DNA of 47,864 nt from Chlamydiota bacterium (GTDB lineage: Bacteria; Chlamydiota; Chlamydiia; Chlamydiales; Parachlamydiaceae): NCBI GenBank assembly GCA_013287465.1, contig JABDDS010000008.1, positions 1 through 47,864 on the forward strand. Direction: 5' to 3'. Shown here in pieces: positions 45,201-47,864 of the stretch. The translations under genes and the position numbers were made by a program. The notes beneath the pieces are model-generated. The model was given only the letters and a program-made list of their open reading frames with translations. It searched no databases and was not told the origin of the DNA. Positions within the stretch are counted from its first letter, which is position 1. Each line of letters opens with the position of its first letter.

Positions 45201-46802
45201 TGCTTCGCTTTCCGGCGTCTGCTGATATTTTTGGATCACTGTATCAAGACCACGAGCAATGATATAAACGGATCCTACGCGGAACCCTGGAAGCGGCGCT
45301 TCCTCACTTAATGAAGGAGCATAAACAACTAAACCTAATTTCTGATCTTCTGGCTTCAACTTCAAAAAAGAAGCGTAATCGTGAATGGGGTAAGCCTCTC
45401 GATTTAAATCGATATGTCTTGGCATCCAAGCTGCTTGCAGTTGCTGCTTCAGCTGTTGTACTTGTTTTTCAGCAAGAGCACCGAGATTAAGAGCTAGAAA
45501 GCTCTTTGCATCGGTAAGAGTATTCAGTGCTAGAGAGAAAGTTCCTTCGTTAGGAAGGAATGTCTCATCGGCAATGCGAGAGGCTCTAGCAACCTCGTTA
45601 ATAATAAATTGATTCACTCGCTCTTTCTGATAAGCTGCTACCTCTGTGTTCTCGACGCTAGCACGCAATCTTTGTAAGTCGGGATAAAATTGTAAACTAA
45701 TCGTATCATTGTCCCAGTCAATCACAAGAGCTTGAACAAAAGGATTACGCCCTTCCAAATCGAGAACTTGAACAGAGGTTTTGTCCGATTGTCCTTTTTT
45801 AAGAGCCGCAGTCACCTGAGCAATAGTCAACGGCCGCTGTGGATTTTTGAATAATTCATTGTTTTTTCGGATAATTTCCCCTGCAGAGTCGAGAGATTTA
45901 ATCTGACTGTCCAGTAAAACAAGCAAGTGATCCTGTCCTGACTCAGAAGAGGATAGGCCCTGTTCTTTAAGTTTTTTCTGCTCTTCTGCAACAGAAACTC
46001 GCTGCGTTTTCAAACGCTCTTTCAATCCATCCACCTTAGTCAAAAACTTCTGAACGATCGCAGCATTGTCGCTCTCATTACTTTGTGCAAATGTCGAATT
46101 GTAACGTTGTACAATGACTGGGCTGCTTTTACCAATGATCATATCGGCATCGACGAGATCTTTCGCAATCATAATGATGATGTTATCGTAAGAGGCATCG
46201 GAAGGACTCTGGACAACAGCAGCCATTTGCTGCCCTGTCTTACTTGGTCCCCCAAAAGCCAACGCAATCTGCGCTGCTCTGTCATAAACGAGTTCACGAT
46301 AGAAAGGAGCTACATTTCCATTGTTGTCTATCCTAGAGGTAAACTGGAAAAGGGACTTTGTCTCCGCAGGAGTAAAATGCATATTAATTTGACGAGAGAC
46401 GACAACTTTTTCAGGTACTTCAACAACGCCCTGATACAGCTCGAGTTGCGCGGGAACAAATGTCACCAATGCGCCGGCTCTAGGGAGAAACTGGCGAAAA
46501 AGATCAGCTTCAGCGGCATTTTTGAATGTCAACTCAATCAGTCCGGGACTCCCCTCTTTCAAAGCGATCGTCGTTGGATGCACACCTAAAAGCTTGCTGA
46601 AAGATGACAACCATGTGATCGAATCCTCTTCAAGGGCATTTACACGTTCTAAAGCATCTTGAGCAACCACTTCTGCGCGCGGCTCATCTATTGGAGCTCC
46701 TAATGGCTTAGTGTAATAAAAGACGGTCGGCAAAATGTTGTAAATAGTTAAAATGAGAACTGCAAGAATGAGATAAAACTGCCAGCTTTTTTGTTTTTCC
46801 AT
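42228..46802 (-). CDS. secDF: Fused protein-export membrane protein SecDF with long N-terminal extension
   Basis: Uses the proton gradient to help pull exported proteins through SecYEG. About 1524 residues from ATG 46802 (AAGGAA site ~10 nt upstream; the ATG at 46823 has none). TM1 is at ~7-27, then a ~640-residue, Gln/Leu-rich region with coiled-coil stretches. The SecD signature LDLSGG is only at 679-684; SecD TM block follows with GMAVDANVLVFERIREEF. The SecF half starts with GMDFTGG near residue 1222 and ends with SLNDTIIVFDRIRED. SecD normally has its LDLRGG near residue 120, so ~550 residues are extra; long SecDF is a chlamydial trait. Overlaps recJ by 1 nt. Confidence 0.95.
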   Translation of the reverse strand: MEKQKSWQFYLILAVLILTIYNILPTVFYYTKPLGAPIDEPRAEVVAQDALERVNALEEDSITWLSSFSKLLGVHPTTIALKEGSPGLIELTFKNAAEADLFRQFLPRAGALVTFVPAQLELYQGVVEVPEKVVVSRQINMHFTPAETKSLFQFTSRIDNNGNVAPFYRELVYDRAAQIALAFGGPSKTGQQMAAVVQSPSDASYDNIIIMIAKDLVDADMIIGKSSPVIVQRYNSTFAQSNESDNAAIVQKFLTKVDGLKERLKTQRVSVAEEQKKLKEQGLSSSESGQDHLLVLLDSQIKSLDSAGEIIRKNNELFKNPQRPLTIAQVTAALKKGQSDKTSVQVLDLEGRNPFVQALVIDWDNDTISLQFYPDLQRLRASVENTEVAAYQKERVNQFIINEVARASRIADETFLPNEGTFSLALNTLTDAKSFLALNLGALAEKQVQQLKQQLQAAWMPRHIDLNREAYPIHDYASFLKLKPEDQKLGLVVYAPSLSEEAPLPGFRVGSVYIIARGLDTVIQKYQQTPESEASQLFQKDITQLTSLLQQSGFIGYSGASFGLGSQFSKDYVFELSDYYGNVLKATRENFVVKGSKRYGVLDFTDVEQRILATNKIEDRIQEDLLKWREEYNSAQVDLNATSKYLVPAPTKNVYWENFKLSFVKYFRGDDRKILKWGLDLSGGKTVRIGLRDHNNRVVTDPDDLKQAVNELYTRINKMGVSERSIRIENNNIILEFPGSQALSAAELIKASAMYFHIVNEKFTPTNPLLKDSVNQFLQNVWNEAVVTNRKDIESINEIAWQHLGADSIEGQETRPRSDASKILWDNGLRLANPKNSNVSSSFDDTLSAVSMMRGDDFMEWEGQSHPLTFVFHNYALEGSSLTNIMAGYDPSEGNVLSFAVKGSYEGSQASDSGSPRDDFYAWTSQFAEDKIAGTAKDAYTNGRGWRMAVILNGSVISKPALRAALRDGGTISGRFSQREINQLVADLKAGSLSFTPKILSEQNVSAELGHEERFKGIAASVVAVLLVVIAMVGYYRFAGVVASCAVLLNILIMWGVLQNLGAALSLPTIAGIVLTIGMAVDANVLVFERIREEFAISGRIASAIQAGYRKAFSAIVDSNITTIIAALILIQFDSGPIKGFAVSLIVGIVSSMFTSLFMTRYFFAGWVQNPTHKRLDMAQFVGHTSFDFMAQTKKAVIISVVIMIAGSFLFVSQRNTMLGMDFTGGYSLVVDVEDKAGVSNYRELATDALLAKGATTGDIQVRELSRPNQLRLQFGMSMEELGHPFHNLPESMTESAIVYSYQENPRLSWVVNALQDGGLTIQKAQLNVLDKDWTIMSGQLSETMRDNALIALAIALASILFYITLRFEFTYALGAVVGLIHDVIITLGVMAMFHRLGFAVQIDLQVIGAIMTIIGYSLNDTIIVFDRIREDRKLHRRMPFIEIINGALNTTLSRTLMTSGTTLLVLLALVFLGGKTIFAFSLVMTIGVLVGTFSSLFIASPVMLYFHNREMKKEEAALSKKEI

Positions 46803-46903
46803 AGCAAATCGATTCCTTATCATCAGATTGTTGAAAATATTCTATATACTGAAAAGAACAATAACAAAATACCAGAATAGAGGAAAGAAGAAAAGAACGA
46901 AAA

Positions 46904-47178
46904 ATGAAAATTGACAAGATATACACACTCACGATACCGACATCGAAGAAAAATTAAAAAAAATCTCTAAGCCAATGAGAGAGATGATCCGGAATGCAAT
47001 TGAAAAAAAATTAACCGTCAATCCTATTTCTTTCGGAAAGCCTTTACAATATAGTTTAAAAGGTTATAGAAGATTGAGAGTTGGAGACTATCGCGTAGTC
47101 TACACAATTATCGATGACAAAGTTCTTGTCTTTATCATAGATATAGATCATCGCAAAGCTATCTACAGAGATAATTAA
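46904..47178 (+). pseudogene. RelE/ParE-type toxin, frameshifted
   Basis: The intact frame (ATG 46975, 67 aa) starts mid-domain: KPLQYSLKGYRRLRVGDYRVVYTI and HRKAIYRDN are the C-terminal RelE/ParE core. Upstream, ATG 46904 with an AGAGGA site begins MKIDKIYTLTI in another frame, and the frame of the core reads DTDIEEKLKKISKPMREMI from ~46933. Joined by a one-base change near 46930-46935 they give a normal ~91-residue toxin. No antitoxin gene is seen on either side. So this is likely an inactivated, orphan toxin; a sequencing error in the base is an alternative. Confidence 0.72.
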
Positions 47179-47207
47179 AAAGACAAACGACACCGAAGGA
47201 TTCGATT

Positions 47208-47345
47208 ATGGATGAGGAGAAATATCTAAGATGTAAATCTGCTTTTTTCCTGGTCCATAAACCCAAAAAACACAGAAAGCGCCGGGAGTTCTATTTTGCG
47301 CTAACAAAATGTTACAAATCAGTGTTACAAATCAGTTGCATGTAA
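47208..47345 (+). CDS. Possible 45-aa ORF, low support
   Basis: ATG 47208 opens a 45-residue frame (MDEEKYLRCKS...). It resembles no family I know. No ribosome site is seen, and its 3' part runs through the tandem repeat TGTTACAAATCAG (two copies, 47310-47335). It starts 30 bp after the toxin remnant; a decayed partner gene is possible but unsupported. Confidence 0.2.
   Translation: MDEEKYLRCKSAFFLVHKPKKHRKRREFYFALTKCYKSVLQISCM
47310..47335. repeat. 13-bp tandem duplication
   Basis: TGTTACAAATCAG occurs twice in perfect tandem, immediately before the -35 box of the next gene, so copy number could affect the promoter's upstream region. Confidence 0.9.
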
Positions 47346-47364
47346 TTTAATTTTAGTATATAAT
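47337..47364 (+). promoter_or_regulatory. Strong vegetative promoter
   Basis: TTGCAT (47337-47342), 16-nt spacer, then perfect TATAAT (47359-47364), 44 nt before the start at 47409. Best consensus promoter seen in the window. Confidence 0.8.
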
Positions 47365-47408
47365 GGCAATTGTAGAATTAAAAATAACAATTAAATATGA
47401 GGTTTAAA

Positions 47409-47723
47409 ATGGGTCCATGTTTTGAAGCAGCAGCTAGTGGAGCTAGTACTTTCGCACAATTTTGTGTTAATGCAGGAGACGAAATAATAGAATTTGCAAG
47501 TAAAAATCCTGCACTTACTATTTGTACGTTAGCTGCAGTAACTGCGCTGGCAACAATAACATGTGCTTGTCATTATAGAAAACAGAATGCTGTACTACAT
47601 AGACAAGTATCTCAACAAAACGCACGGATAGGGTTCGATGCTATGCAAATACAAGCACAGCAAGCAGAAATCACTTCGCTTCGTACTAGAATAACACGTG
47701 GAATAGCAGGTCTAATTGGCTAG
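47409..47723 (+). CDS. Small single-pass membrane protein of unknown function
   Basis: 104 residues from ATG 47409, chosen because GAGGT lies 6 nt upstream; an in-frame ATG at 47397 adds four residues. One membrane segment (PALTICTLAAVTALATITCA, ~34-54), then a Gln/Ala/Arg-rich stretch (VSQQNARIGFDAMQIQAQQA) likely to form a coiled coil. Not recognised. The strong promoter and following hairpin make a monocistronic unit. It could be a small inclusion-membrane-type protein, but has one membrane segment rather than two. Confidence 0.75.
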   Translation: MGPCFEAAASGASTFAQFCVNAGDEIIEFASKNPALTICTLAAVTALATITCACHYRKQNAVLHRQVSQQNARIGFDAMQIQAQQAEITSLRTRITRGIAGLIG

Positions 47724-47739
47724 TCTTAGTATTATTCAT

Positions 47740-47769
47740 GGCTAAGAAGTTTATAAGAGCTTCTTAGTC
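47740..47769 (+). terminator. Hairpin after the small membrane protein
   Basis: CTAAGAAG (47742-47749) pairs with CTTCTTAG (47760-47767) around a 10-nt loop, 17 bp after the stop. No U-run. Beyond it (to 47864) I see only a 13-bp tandem AGGGGTTAGGGTC at 47798-47823 and no gene. Confidence 0.5.
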
Positions 47770-47864
47770 ATCATGCTTCATGATCTTGGGAGAGCAGAGG
47801 GGTTAGGGTCAGGGGTTAGGGTCAGGCCTGCAAGTCTGCAAGTTGATGCACTCTCTTTCAACTT

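Noticed and set aside
46083-46589. 168-aa + frame opposite secDF
   Set aside because: Antisense to a conserved gene; no ribosome site or domain.

Overview
The window reads as chromosome of a Chlamydiota bacterium, most likely an 'environmental' chlamydia (Parachlamydiales-like) living in amoebae or other protists rather than a Chlamydiaceae member. Evidence: a eukaryotic-type IleS of about 1037 residues; one fused SecDF with a very long N-terminal extension directly overlapping recJ; an apbE-folD pair; a compact sucA-sucB-lpdA set; and several eukaryote-like proteins (RING finger, protein kinase, tyrosine phosphatase, a giant DUF3638-like helicase). Heptosyltransferase, undecaprenyl sugar transferase and GT4 genes point to a richer envelope than Chlamydiaceae make. 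The genus cannot be fixed from sequence alone. No tRNA, rRNA, CRISPR array or complete insertion sequence was seen.

Layout. 1-9.5 kb: ileS (-), a 344-bp inverted-repeat element, a GT4-like glycosyltransferase (+), a RING-finger membrane protein (-), and a back-to-back pair of GT4 glycosyltransferase and copper P-type ATPase (-). 9.5-12.4 kb: an overlapping + operon of def, a WaaF-like heptosyltransferase and a UDP-sugar pyrophosphorylase. 12.4-17.2 kb: - strand tpiA-secG, a protein kinase, and folD-apbE. 17.2-19.5 kb: two tandem paralogous secreted proteins (+) and, on -, an undecaprenyl-phosphate sugar transferase followed by an MreD-like membrane protein. 19.6-21.9 kb: a tyrosine phosphatase and an odd Ala-rich membrane protein (+). 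22.0-38.4 kb: sucA-sucB-lpdA followed by an 11-kb gene for a 3621-residue protein (-). 39-40 kb: a membrane-anchored protein with a His/Cys (clan CD-like) signature. 40.5-46.8 kb: secDF-recJ (-). 46.9-47.7 kb: a frameshifted RelE/ParE-like toxin gene and a small membrane protein.

How the genes work together. Housekeeping blocks (protein export by SecDF/SecG, the 2-oxoglutarate dehydrogenase complex, folate C1 metabolism, glycolysis, repair, peptide deformylation, LPS sugar chemistry) alternate with accessory genes that look host-directed: RING, kinase, PTP, the His/Cys protein and the giant helicase-like protein. Accessory genes tend to sit beside palindromic repeats. Three copies of one roughly 95-bp palindrome lie at 21.9, 34.4 and 38.5 kb, around the giant gene and the suc genes. 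A perfect 19-bp direct repeat of the lpdA 3' end (21877-21895 and 32926-32944) brackets the giant gene exactly, suggesting it was inserted behind lpdA. That insertion, and a C-terminal membrane hairpin shared by the RING protein and the Ala-rich protein, are the most interesting undescribed features here.
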